NCBI RefSeq assembly: GCF_003391135.1
Contig: NZ_CP031455.1
Coordinates: 4,944,001 to 5,008,000, forward strand
DNA from: Streptoverticillium olivoreticuli subsp. olivoreticuli
GTDB lineage: Bacteria > Actinomycetota > Actinomycetes > Streptomycetales > Streptomycetaceae
Direction: 5' to 3'
DNA: 64,000 nt
A model generated the notes under the pieces. It was not told where the DNA came from. It saw only the letters and a program-made list of their open reading frames with translations, and made no database searches. The translations under genes and the position numbers were made by a program. This document shows, one piece after another, positions 15,188-23,475 of this stretch. The first letter of the stretch is position 1; every line of letters starts with the position of its first letter.

Positions 15188-17020
15188 CTACAGCTGCTCG
15201 AGCGGCGGTCGGCCGACGCGCGCCGCGCGGGTCGCCTGCTCACCGGCGCGCAGCGACTGGCCGTCGCGGCTCTGGTCCCACGGCTCCAGTTCGACGATGA
15301 CGCCCGGCGCACCGCGGAAGAGGAGCAGGGCCTGGCCGTGCGGGAGCTGACGGATCTCCTCGGGGCGCAGGATGCGGCGTTCGCGCTTGACCTCGGAGGT
15401 GGTGTGGCCGAAGAGACGGCCGGTGTCCCGGGAGGTGGAGAGCTCGGCCAGCTCGGTCTCGCCGATCAGCTCGGAGAAGCGGCGCAGGGCCTCGACGTCC
15501 TTGAGACCGCCCATCACCAGCGTCGCGGCGGCGTTGTCGAGGAGAGTGGCCGCCTCCTTGTCGCCCCAGCGCAGACCGGCCTGGGCGAGGGACTGGAGGG
15601 CGTAGACGAGGTGGATGCCGTAGCCGCGCGCGTCGGAGGCGAGCGAGGGGAGCTTCGGGAGCGGGGCGACGTTGGCGACCTCGTCCAGCACCAGACGGAG
15701 GAAGGGGTCGAGCCGGCCCGACGGTGTCCGGGGCGCGCGGCGCTTGGCCGCGTCGACGACCTCGCCGAGCAGCATGGTGGTCAGCGGCGAGACGTTGGTC
15801 GAGGCGTTGGAGTCGCTGATGAGGACGAGGGTGTCGCGGGAGGCGACGAAGCGGTCCGCGTCGAAGACCGGCACGCCCTCCTGGGGGGTCACGCAGCGCA
15901 GGACCTTGCGCAGTGCGAGGGGCTCGATCTGCGCGGCGAGGGTCTGCCGGGTGGAGGCGACGGTCTCGTCGGCGCCCGTCGAGACGGAACGCAGCAGGAC
16001 GTCCCAGCCCGGCTCGGCCCCCGGGTGGTCCGTGAGGATGGCGCGGGGTTCGCTCGCCTTCTCCAGGTTGGTGGCCCAGCGCAGCACGTGCTCGATGGTG
16101 CGGCCCTCGAGCGCGGCCGCGTGCAGCAGGCGGGTGAGGGCGGAGGAGGCGGTCTGCTGGAAGAAACCGGCGTTGGTGGACGAGCCGTCGTCGGCGCCCA
16201 TGCCGACGGAGAACGACAGGGCGCGCGAGGTGGCGGTCTCGCCGTCCTGGCAGCCTGCCACCGGGTCCCACACCATGCGCTCCGGCCAGCCGACCGTGTC
16301 GAGCGGGTCGAAGACCCAGACCTTGCCCTGCCGGGAGCGCGGCTGGGCGATGACGTCGAGGACGTCGGCGCGCGTCGAGGTGACGACGAGCGGGCCGGGC
16401 GCGTCGAGACACGCGGGGATGACGACGTTGCGGGACTTGCCGCCGCCGGAGGGGGCGATGACCGCGATCGAGTCCTCCGGCGTGGCGACGAGCGGCTGCC
16501 CGCTGCCGAGCTGACGGCCCATCCGCCAGCCGAACTCGCGCAGTTCGGCGCGGGCGACGGCCTTGGGGTCGTAGCGGCCGTCCTTGCCGGAGAAGGTGGT
16601 GGCGCGAGTCTGCGCGGCGGCGGCCCGGGCGCGTGCCTCGCCGAGGTTGTGGCGGGCTTCGACGGCGGAGGCCAGGCCCTCGCCGCCGGCGCCGCGGGCG
16701 CGCCGCGCGCGGGCGCGTACGGCCAGCGTGATCAGGGCGACGGGCACGGCGATGAAGGCCAGCCAGACGCAGCCGGTGACGGCGGGCGAGGCGGCCCGGA
16801 TGCCGTCCTCGCCCAGTGCGTCCAACGGCCGGTGCAGGGCGAGCGCCTTGACGGTCGAGGCGACGTCCGACACGGACATGCCGTCGGCGGTGGCCACCAG
16901 GGCCAGATGCCACGTGGCGAAGAGACCCGCCACGACGGCGACCCCCTTCGCCAGGGCTATTTCGCCCTGGGGCCCGCCGCCCTTTTCTCTTTTCCGCCCC
17001 GATTCCCGTGCGTTTGCCAC
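15188..17020 (-). CDS. VirD4/TraG-type coupling ATPase
   Basis: 610 residues. Two N-terminal spans lie near 25-45 and 85-105 (CVWLAFIAVPVALITLAVRA). The ATPase has Walker A near 187-195 (IAPSGGGKSRNVVIP), Walker B near 443-449 (LRLVLDEVANVAPLPKLPSL) and a glutamine-containing sensor (GIHLVYALQSLAQ), all typical of VirD4/TraD/TcpA-class substrate receptors. GTG 17020 is chosen because GGGGG sits 7-11 nt upstream; GTG 17071 is an alternative adding 17 residues. It is the first gene of the minus-strand locus; the substrate (DNA or protein) cannot be told from sequence. Confidence 0.9.
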   Translation of the reverse strand: MANARESGRKREKGGGPQGEIALAKGVAVVAGLFATWHLALVATADGMSVSDVASTVKALALHRPLDALGEDGIRAASPAVTGCVWLAFIAVPVALITLAVRARARRARGAGGEGLASAVEARHNLGEARARAAAAQTRATTFSGKDGRYDPKAVARAELREFGWRMGRQLGSGQPLVATPEDSIAVIAPSGGGKSRNVVIPACLDAPGPLVVTSTRADVLDVIAQPRSRQGKVWVFDPLDTVGWPERMVWDPVAGCQDGETATSRALSFSVGMGADDGSSTNAGFFQQTASSALTRLLHAAALEGRTIEHVLRWATNLEKASEPRAILTDHPGAEPGWDVLLRSVSTGADETVASTRQTLAAQIEPLALRKVLRCVTPQEGVPVFDADRFVASRDTLVLISDSNASTNVSPLTTMLLGEVVDAAKRRAPRTPSGRLDPFLRLVLDEVANVAPLPKLPSLASDARGYGIHLVYALQSLAQAGLRWGDKEAATLLDNAAATLVMGGLKDVEALRRFSELIGETELAELSTSRDTGRLFGHTTSEVKRERRILRPEEIRQLPHGQALLLFRGAPGVIVELEPWDQSRDGQSLRAGEQATRAARVGRPPLEQL

Positions 17021-17227
17021 GCGCGGCCCCCGTTCTCGCCTGCGTTCCTGACAGGTCCCCGACGGTAACACCAGTGATCCGAGTGAAAGCCCCAGGTCAA
17101 AGGTCTGGGCCTGCCACGCGGGCGCGGAGGGCCGGGCGCCCCGAGGGCCTGCGTTTCCGCGCCGGTACGATCAGCGGCATGCCGCAGGAGGCCCTTGACG
17201 ATTTCGCCCGGCCCAGCAGGAACAACG

Positions 17228-17255
17228 TTCCTTTTGGCGGCATTTCAGATAGAAT
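17228..17255 (+). promoter_or_regulatory. Possible promoter of GT-B-like gene
   Basis: TTCCTT (17228-17233), 16 bp, TAGAAT (17250-17255). The -10 is a perfect consensus in a locally AT-richer stretch; the -35 is weak. It lies between the divergent virD4 start and the GGACAGCC repeat. Confidence 0.4.
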
Positions 17256-17266
17256 CGACGGTTTGC

Positions 17267-17296
17267 GGACAGCCGGACAGCCGGACAGCCGGACAG
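17267..17296 (+). repeat. 8-bp tandem repeat GGACAGCC x3.75
   Basis: Three perfect GGACAGCC units plus GGACAG at the 5' end of the next gene. Eight is not a multiple of three, so a change in copy number would shift any frame that starts upstream of it. Confidence 0.95.
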
Positions 17297-18921
17297 TGCT
17301 CATTGCGGTTCGTTCGGCAGGAGCTCTGCACCGGCTTCTCGACGTCCTGCCCGTCTTCGACGGTGACAAGCGCATCACCGTCCGGTTCACGCTGGTCCCG
17401 GGGTCGGCGTTCGACGTGGACGCCCTCGCGGCCCTGGAGCGCTCCGGTGCCCGGACCGTCGCCTGGGAGCAGGCCCGCGCACGCGAGCACGACCTGATAC
17501 TGACCGCGAGCCCGAAGGGCGCGCTGCGGGTCCTGTCCGGTCCCCGGGTGGTGATGCCGCACGGGGCCGGCTTCAACAAGTCCCTCAGGGACGAGGGTTC
17601 GCCCCATCTCCCGTCCGGTCTTGACCCCCATTACCTGCTCGCCGACGGCGAGCCCTGGGCCGACCTGCACGCGCTGGCGCACGGCGAGCAGGTCGACCGC
17701 CTCGCCGAGCACTGCCCCGCGGCCGCCGCGCGGGCGTCCGTGGTGGGCGATCCGACCCTGGACCGGCTGCTCGACTCGCTCACCCACCGGGAAAGTTACC
17801 GCTCCGCCCTGGGTACGGGCGAACGGCGGCTCATCGTGCTCACGTCCACCTGGGGGCCGGAGTCGCTGTTCGCCCGCCGGCCGGAACTGCCGCGCGAACT
17901 CCTCGGCCGGCTGCCGCACGACGCCTGTCAGCTCGGCCTGGTCCTCCACCCCAACGAGTACAGCCGGACCGGCCCGTTCGACCTCGCGCGCCAGCTCGCC
18001 CCGGCCCTGGCGGCGGGCCTGATCCTGGCCAGGCCCCACGAGGAGTGGGCCGCGCTCCTCGTCGCGGCCGACGCCGTGGTCACCGACCACGGCTCCACCG
18101 CCCTCTACGCGGCCGCCCTCGGCCGCCCCGTCGTCGGGGCGTACGACGGCGGGAGCGAGCTGATACCCGGCAGCCCCATGGCGGACATGCTGGCGCAGGC
18201 CCCCCGGCTCGCGGAGGCCGCCGACCTGCCGGATGCCCTCCGGGCGGCGGAGGCCCATGACACCCGCCCTTTCGCGGCCGCCGCCTTCGCCCGGCAGGGC
18301 CAGTCCCTGCGACGGCTCCGGAACGAGCTCTACCGGCTGCTGGGACTCCGCCCGCCGGCCGTCCCCGTGGCCCCGCACCCGCTCCCCCGCCCGGCCACCG
18401 CGCCCCGTCGGCCCGCCGCCTTCGCCGTACGGGCCCACGTCCTCGGGCACCGGATCGGCGTCGAGCGGTTTCCCCCGGACACCTCCGAGGCCGTACATCA
18501 TCTGGCCGCCGAACACCCGGAAGCGGACACGCGCCACTCGCAGAGCGCGTCGGTGCTGTGGCGCCGGGCCCGGACCGCGGCACCGGCACCGCACAGCAGC
18601 ACGTGGACGGCGGCCGGGTGGACCGCCCGGATGCTGGACGAGGCCCCGATGTGCCGGACCGCGGCCGCGATCCTCACGCCGGAACGGTGCCTGGTCCGGC
18701 ACCGCTCGGCCGGCCTGCTCAGCGTCCGCGTCGAGCCGTGCCGGACCACCGGACGCGTCCTCCGCGCCGACCCGGCGGCCGTCGTCTCGGCGGTCCACTC
18801 ATGGCTGTACGAGACACCGCGGTGGGCGCCACCGGTGACGCTCGTCTGCGACACCGGCCCGCTCACGGTCCGGGTGCGCCTGACCCCGGCGGACGGAGCG
18901 GACCTCGCCTACGAGCTCTGA
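17296..18921 (+). CDS. GT-B-fold transferase, CDP-glycerol glycerophosphotransferase-like
   Basis: 541 residues from GTG 17296. The N-terminal Rossmann half reads VLIAVRSAGALHRLLDVLPV then RVVMPHGAGFNKS near 92-104. The C-terminal half has LIVLTSTWGPESLF near 180-193, VLHPNEYSRTGP near 216-227 and AADAVVTDHGSTALYAAALG near 257-276, the pattern of CDP-glycerol:glycerophosphate and related GT-B enzymes that build or decorate wall polymers. A further ~160-residue C-terminal domain is not recognised. An upstream ATG at 17179 is in frame and would place the 8-bp repeat inside the gene; codon use there is poor, so the later start is preferred. The last 13 bp overlap the convergent NLR gene. Confidence 0.65.
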   Translation: MLIAVRSAGALHRLLDVLPVFDGDKRITVRFTLVPGSAFDVDALAALERSGARTVAWEQARAREHDLILTASPKGALRVLSGPRVVMPHGAGFNKSLRDEGSPHLPSGLDPHYLLADGEPWADLHALAHGEQVDRLAEHCPAAAARASVVGDPTLDRLLDSLTHRESYRSALGTGERRLIVLTSTWGPESLFARRPELPRELLGRLPHDACQLGLVLHPNEYSRTGPFDLARQLAPALAAGLILARPHEEWAALLVAADAVVTDHGSTALYAAALGRPVVGAYDGGSELIPGSPMADMLAQAPRLAEAADLPDALRAAEAHDTRPFAAAAFARQGQSLRRLRNELYRLLGLRPPAVPVAPHPLPRPATAPRRPAAFAVRAHVLGHRIGVERFPPDTSEAVHHLAAEHPEADTRHSQSASVLWRRARTAAPAPHSSTWTAAGWTARMLDEAPMCRTAAAILTPERCLVRHRSAGLLSVRVEPCRTTGRVLRADPAAVVSAVHSWLYETPRWAPPVTLVCDTGPLTVRVRLTPADGADLAYEL

Positions 18922-20999
18922 CCGCCCTCGGCCGGCCCGCCCGCACGGGCGGCCAACAGCCGTGCCAGGGACCGGTTCTCGGCGGCCTCGGCCGTCGCGC
19001 CGCGGTCGTCGGCGAGGCCGGCGAGTTCCTCCAGGACGCGCGCCTCGTCGGCGGTGGAGCCCCGGTCACGGGCGCTCCGCAGCGCGGCACGTACCAGGTC
19101 CTCGGCTTCCGCCGCCCGTCCGGCGCGCCTCAGCGCCCGGCCGAGTTCGAATCCGGTGCGGGCGGTCATCCGCTCCCGGCGCTGCTCCCGCGCCATCCGG
19201 TGCGCGTCGCTCAGCAGGGTGACCGCCCGTCCGACCTCTCCCTGACGCAGGGCGGTGCGGCCCAGCAAGTGCGTCTGGAGGAGCACGCCGTACGCGTTCC
19301 CTATCGCCGTGTGGATCCGCAGGGAGGCCTCGAAGTCCGCGGCGGCGCCCTCCAGTTCACCCATGGCGAGCTTCAGCAGACCGCCGAACTCCACGGCCGA
19401 AGCCTTCAGCTTGCGTTCCGGCCCGGATTCGCCCAGGGCCTCGGAGGCGTTCAGGGCGCGGCGCAGGTGTTCCGCGGCCTCGTCGTAGCGCTGCTGTTCC
19501 CACAGCGGCCTGGCCAGCTGGCAGCGCATCCGGACCATCGCCGGCAGGTGTTCCAGGCGGTCGGCGGCCGCCACACCGGTCGCGAAGGCGTCCGTGACGT
19601 CCGCGTAGTGCGGGTGGTCGAGGAAGTGGGTCCACAGCGGTTCGCACAGGGCCCACGCGTCCTCGTCCAACCCGCTGTCGAAGGCCAGCCGGACACAGCC
19701 GTACAGAGCGAGTCGCTGCGACTCCAGCCACCTGAGCGCTTCCGTCTTGGTGGCGAACTCGACGTCGGGGACATCGGCGACGGGCCCGGGCAGCTCCGCG
19801 AGAGTCATGCGCGGGCCGGCCGCCATCAGGTCCGCCCGGCCGGACTGCCGCCGGTACCAGCGGACCAGCGCGCGGCGCGCCTCGGCGCGTTCCGCTCCGT
19901 CGGGGTCGGCCTCGCGCGCACGGCGGGCGGCGTGTCCGCGCAGCAGGTCGTGCATCCGGCAGCCCTCGGACCGTCTCTCCAGCAGGCCCGCCGACTCCAG
20001 CTCCTCCAGCGCGTCCACGGCGCGCTGGAGGCCGCCGCCGAGAAGCGCGGCGGCCGCCGGTTCCGTGACGACCGGGGCGGGGTACAGCGACAGCAGGCGG
20101 TAGAGCCGCGCGGCTTCCCGGTCCAGTCCCGCGTACGCGGCGTCCCACACCGCCTCGACCATGGGGATGCCCCGCTCGCGCAGTTCCGCGGTCAGCTCCT
20201 CGACGAGCCGGGACAGGCTGCGCCGACGGTATTTGCGGACCCACTGGCCGGCCACGTTCAGCGCCGCCGGCAGTCCTCCGCAGCCGCGGACGAGCGCCGC
20301 CGTCGCGTCCGGCTCCGCCGGGAGCCGGTGGTCGTCCACGATGCGCGCGAGGAGCCGCGCCGCGTGGTCCAGGGCGAGGGGGTGCACGGGCACCTCGACC
20401 GGCGCCGTGCCGTCGAGGTCGTAGAGCGCCCCCTGGCTGGTCACGATCGCCAGGCTGCCCGCGGACGCCGGGAGCAGCGGTACGGCTTCGCTGCCGTACC
20501 GGGCGTTGTCGATGATCACGACGAGCCGCTTGTCGCGGGTGCGCGTCCAGTACTGCTTCGAGCGGCCGGCGAAGGACCGCTCCAGCCATTCCGGCGTGAC
20601 CCCCAGGCCGGTCAGCAGCTGCGCGACGGCATCGGCGACCTCCACCACGCCGTCCCGGCGCAGGTCGTCCAGGTCGACGTACAGCACGCCGTCGGGGTAG
20701 CGCGGGCTGAGCCGGCGGGCCACGTGGAAGCCCAGGGCGGTCTTGCCGATCCCTCCGATGCCGCTCAAGGCCACGACCAGCGGGGAGCCGTCGCCCGGGT
20801 GGCTCTCGGCGGCCCGCAGGATGCGCTCCTGTTCGGCCTGCCGGTCCTCGAAGTGCGCGAGGGCGGGCGGCAGCTGGAAGGGCACCGGCCCCTCCGGGGC
20901 CACCACGCCGTGCAGATGCTGGTGCAGCGCTTCGATGCGCCCGGCCTGGACCACCACGTCCGCTCGACCGTCCAGGCTGTTGTGCGTCTCCTCGGCCAT
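18909..20999 (-). CDS. NLR-like STAND ATPase (amyloid motif, NB-ARC, TPR)
   Basis: 696 residues. Residues 6-30 (HNSLDGRADVVVQAGRIEAL) match the pattern of bacterial amyloid signalling motifs (BASS). An NB-ARC ATPase follows with Walker A GIGGIGKT (80-87), Walker B VVIIDNA near 160-166, GLP and the MHD motif in MHDLLRGHA near 348-356. The C-terminal ~340 residues are TPR-like helical repeats, the likely sensor. Proteins of this build oligomerise on ligand detection and template a partner effector. That partner is the divergent gene at 21121, which carries a matching motif at its C-terminus. Confidence 0.88.
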   Translation of the reverse strand: MAEETHNSLDGRADVVVQAGRIEALHQHLHGVVAPEGPVPFQLPPALAHFEDRQAEQERILRAAESHPGDGSPLVVALSGIGGIGKTALGFHVARRLSPRYPDGVLYVDLDDLRRDGVVEVADAVAQLLTGLGVTPEWLERSFAGRSKQYWTRTRDKRLVVIIDNARYGSEAVPLLPASAGSLAIVTSQGALYDLDGTAPVEVPVHPLALDHAARLLARIVDDHRLPAEPDATAALVRGCGGLPAALNVAGQWVRKYRRRSLSRLVEELTAELRERGIPMVEAVWDAAYAGLDREAARLYRLLSLYPAPVVTEPAAAALLGGGLQRAVDALEELESAGLLERRSEGCRMHDLLRGHAARRAREADPDGAERAEARRALVRWYRRQSGRADLMAAGPRMTLAELPGPVADVPDVEFATKTEALRWLESQRLALYGCVRLAFDSGLDEDAWALCEPLWTHFLDHPHYADVTDAFATGVAAADRLEHLPAMVRMRCQLARPLWEQQRYDEAAEHLRRALNASEALGESGPERKLKASAVEFGGLLKLAMGELEGAAADFEASLRIHTAIGNAYGVLLQTHLLGRTALRQGEVGRAVTLLSDAHRMAREQRRERMTARTGFELGRALRRAGRAAEAEDLVRAALRSARDRGSTADEARVLEELAGLADDRGATAEAAENRSLARLLAARAGGPAEGGQSS

Positions 21000-21120
21000 T
21001 CCCCAACTTTACGTGCCACCACCCGTGCTGACGGGCCGACGGATCAACCGAACAGCCGCGTCCTGTGCGTCACACGCTTCTATGGTGGCTACAACAGACG
21101 ACCACCCAGGGAGCGTATCC

Positions 21121-21543
21121 ATGGACCCGATCACGGCTGCGGCCCTCACCGCGTTGGCCGGAGGGCTGGGCGGGGAAGCCGCCCGCCAGGCATGGCAGGG
21201 ACTCTCCGCCCTCGTGCGGCGCCCGTTCTCTCGGGGAGAGGCACTCGACGCACCCCCCGGTGTGAGCACGGGGGAGCTGGAGCTCTCCTCCCTGGAAGAC
21301 GCCCCGGCCGATCCGATGCGGGCCCAGGCCCTGGCCACGGCGCTGGGCGTCCGGGCGGCTCTGGACGGCGAGTTCCGGGCGCTTCTCGAGGAGTGGTGGC
21401 AGCAGACGCGGGCGGCCGGGGAAGCCGGTGACGTGCACAACCACATCAGCGGCGGGACCCAGCACGAGGTCTTCCAGGGAAGGGACTTCTCCGGCGTCAC
21501 CCTTCACGTGCACCGGACCTCGCCTCCCGCGGACCGGCGCTGA
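21121..21543 (+). CDS. Bell-domain-type effector with C-terminal amyloid motif
   Basis: 140 residues. Residues 1-100 are helical with a Gly/Ala-rich amphipathic start (MDPITAAALTALAGGLGGEA, then WQGLSALVRRPF), the look of Bell domains, which are proposed membrane-active cell-death effectors analogous to fungal HeLo/HELL. Residues 105-131 (VHNHISGGTQHEVFQGRDFS plus GVTLHVH) align with residues 5-30 of the adjacent NLR: H-N-x-I/L-x-G, then V-F/V-Q, ending H-x-H. The two genes are divergent with 121 bp between starts. The Bell assignment is from memory of the published family. Confidence 0.78.
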   Translation: MDPITAAALTALAGGLGGEAARQAWQGLSALVRRPFSRGEALDAPPGVSTGELELSSLEDAPADPMRAQALATALGVRAALDGEFRALLEEWWQQTRAAGEAGDVHNHISGGTQHEVFQGRDFSGVTLHVHRTSPPADRR

Positions 21544-21564
21544 GCATCCGTCGAGGTGCCCGGC

Positions 21565-21593
21565 GGGGCCCCGGGCCATCGGCTCGGGGCCCC
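21565..21593 (+). terminator. Terminator after Bell-type effector
   Basis: GGGGCCCCGGGCC and GGCTCGGGGCCCC form a 13-bp stem with one mismatch and a 3-nt loop, followed by TTTCG. It lies between the convergent effector and methyltransferase genes. Confidence 0.7.
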
Positions 21594-21611
21594 TTTCGCG
21601 CCGTGCCGGTC

Positions 21612-22481
21612 TTACGCCGCCGGCTTGCGGAGGGTCGCCATGAAGAAGCGGGTCTTGCGGATGAGGGTCTCCTGCGCGCTCCCGAGCCCGGCGATCAGCC
21701 CGTCCACGAACTCCGCTCCGAACCGCTCCGTGAACTCCGCCCGCCGGGAGTGGACCCCCAGCGCGAACACGTTCATCGTCATCGCCAGGTTCGCCGACAG
21801 GTCCTTGAGCGACAGCGTGTGGAAGCCCGCCCGGCCGACGATGTCGAAGAACTCCCCCAACCGCGGCGGGACGTTGGCGGCGTATACCGTCTCGAAGAGG
21901 GCGGTCTCGGACTCGGTGAGCTCCTCGGTGACGACCGATTCCAGCACCAGGAGATCGCCGCCGGGCTTCAGGACCCGCCAGGCCTCGCCGAGGGCCTTGG
22001 CGCGGTCCATGTGACAGAGGCTCTCGATCGCCCACGCGCAGTCGAACGACTCGTCCTCGTAGGGGAGTCGCATGGCGTCGGCGACCTCGAAGGTGAGGCG
22101 GTCGGTCAGTCCGTGCTCGCCCGCGAGCCGGTTGGCGGCCGCGATCTGCTCCTTGCTGACGGCCACGCCGGTGACCGCGACGCCCCGCTGCCGCGCCGCC
22201 TTGAGCGCGGTGCGGCCGGTGCCGCAGCCGATGTCCAGCAGGTGCTGTCCGGCCTCGGGGGCGAGGGTCTCGATGAGGTAGTCGGTGTACCGGTCCTGCG
22301 CCTGCGAGGACATGACCGCCAGTTCCATGCTCTGCGGAACGGGCGCGTCCGGCGGGAACCACAGGCCGCAGTGCACGCTCTCGCCGAGGGTCAGGTGGTA
22401 CACCTCGCCGAACTTGTCGTACCAGTCGCCGACCTCGTCGGCCGTGACCTGCTGCTGGGGGGTCCTTGCTTCCTGCGGCAC
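21612..22481 (-). CDS. SAM-dependent C/O-methyltransferase (class I)
   Basis: 289 residues, from GTG 22481 with GGAAGGAAC upstream. Motif I is LLDIGCGTGRTALKAA near 100-115; the acidic end of strand 2 and DAMRLPYEDESFDCAWAIES near 153-172 complete the SAM site; HMDRAKALGEAWRVLKPGG follows. The N-terminal YDKFGEVYHLTLGESVHCGL resembles natural-product methyltransferases of the RebM/sterol-methyltransferase-like group, where this stretch covers the active site. It is a stand-alone gene with no biosynthetic neighbours, so the substrate is unknown. The 158 bp between it and the next gene hold no gene. Confidence 0.85.
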   Translation of the reverse strand: MPQEARTPQQQVTADEVGDWYDKFGEVYHLTLGESVHCGLWFPPDAPVPQSMELAVMSSQAQDRYTDYLIETLAPEAGQHLLDIGCGTGRTALKAARQRGVAVTGVAVSKEQIAAANRLAGEHGLTDRLTFEVADAMRLPYEDESFDCAWAIESLCHMDRAKALGEAWRVLKPGGDLLVLESVVTEELTESETALFETVYAANVPPRLGEFFDIVGRAGFHTLSLKDLSANLAMTMNVFALGVHSRRAEFTERFGAEFVDGLIAGLGSAQETLIRKTRFFMATLRKPAA

Positions 22482-22639
22482 AGTGCGGTTCCTTCCGGGT
22501 ACGAGATCGTTGGATCGCCCGGGCAGGACAGGACGGTGCTCGGTCCGGTCACCGGCCCACGCCCGGGAGATCCTTCAGGACCCCCGGAGGCCGGACAAGG
22601 TCGCCTGCCGCCGCGAACACCCGGTTCAGGCCACCGCCC

Positions 22640-23335
22640 TCACTCGTCCTCGTACGCCGCGTCCTCCATCAGCCGCTCCGCGATGTCGTCGGCCCACGCC
22701 TGGGCCCAGCGGCGAAGTCCGGCGACGGCGGCCTCGTCCAGGCCCTGGGCGGTGAACTCGCTGTCGTCGATCCATTCCGCCCCGGCGAGCCGGGCCTGGA
22801 GGTCGGTGAGGTCGAAGGCGGCGTCGCGGGCGTGGCGGCGGCCGAGCTCCTCGAGTTCGACGGCGGACCAACGGGCGGCCGCTGCACGGACGTCGACGAG
22901 GCTGCGGGCGAGCCCGAGGTCGGCCAGGGCGCGCACTTCGAGGCCGACCACGTCCTCGACCGCGGGCACGGAGCCGTACTCCGTGGGCACCGGAGGCCGC
23001 CACAGGGTCTCCTTGCGGAGGTCGACGGCGCACTCCTCGCCGGTCGTGGGGTCGGCCACGGTGAGCCGTGCCGCGAGGGGATCGGCCGACACCGGCCGCA
23101 CCTGCCAGCCCCGCTCCTCCAGCCCGGACCGGAGCGCCGCCGCGATCCCCGCCATGGGCAGGGGCGCGTCGGTGACGAACTCCAGGTCCCGCCCCGGCCG
23201 TCCCCCGAGCCCGTGCGCCCGCACCGCGTAGGCCCCGGCGAGCACGACGGTCACCGGCGCGCAGGCGTCCACCACATCGGGCAACAGCCGCCGGTGCAGC
23301 CCTTCCGGCGCGGGCGGGGGCATCTCGGGCAGCAT
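22640..23335 (-). CDS. AbiEii-like nucleotidyltransferase
   Basis: 231 residues. The nucleotidyltransferase core has VVLAGAYAVRAHGLGGRPGRDLEF near 30-53 (a GG/A-Y-A-V-R-AHG helix followed by the acidic R-D-L-E strand) and CAVDLRKETLW near 102-112. A helical second half with a VGLEVRALADLGLARSLVD segment is as in AbiEii/AbiGii-type enzymes. Those toxins act in abortive infection or toxin-antitoxin pairs by modifying tRNA or other targets. No AbiEi-like antitoxin lies beside it, so it may be an orphan or a housekeeping relative. M5 (ATG 23323) is an alternative start. Confidence 0.7.
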   Translation of the reverse strand: MLPEMPPPAPEGLHRRLLPDVVDACAPVTVVLAGAYAVRAHGLGGRPGRDLEFVTDAPLPMAGIAAALRSGLEERGWQVRPVSADPLAARLTVADPTTGEECAVDLRKETLWRPPVPTEYGSVPAVEDVVGLEVRALADLGLARSLVDVRAAAARWSAVELEELGRRHARDAAFDLTDLQARLAGAEWIDDSEFTAQGLDEAAVAGLRRWAQAWADDIAERLMEDAAYEDE

Positions 23336-23424
23336 GATCGCGATTATGGCGCACGGGGGCGGGGCCCGCGCGGTGCGCCGTGCGTGGTTCTCCGCGAACC
23401 GGTGGACTCCCCCGGTGCACGCGG

Positions 23425-23460
23425 AAAGCCGCCCCCGGGTCGGCCCGGGGGCGGCTTGTT
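23425..23460 (-). terminator. Terminator of His-rich rodlin gene
   Basis: AAGCCGCCCCCGGG and CCCGGGGGCGGCTT form a perfect 14-bp stem with a 4-nt loop, just after the rodlin stop at 23476. Confidence 0.85.
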
Positions 23461-23475
23461 CAGGTGGGGGACGGG

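Noticed and set aside
17267..17296. CRISPR-like short repeats
   Set aside because: The units are 8 bp and directly adjacent with no spacers, and no cas genes are present. The 13-bp and 17-bp tandem repeats elsewhere fail for the same reason.
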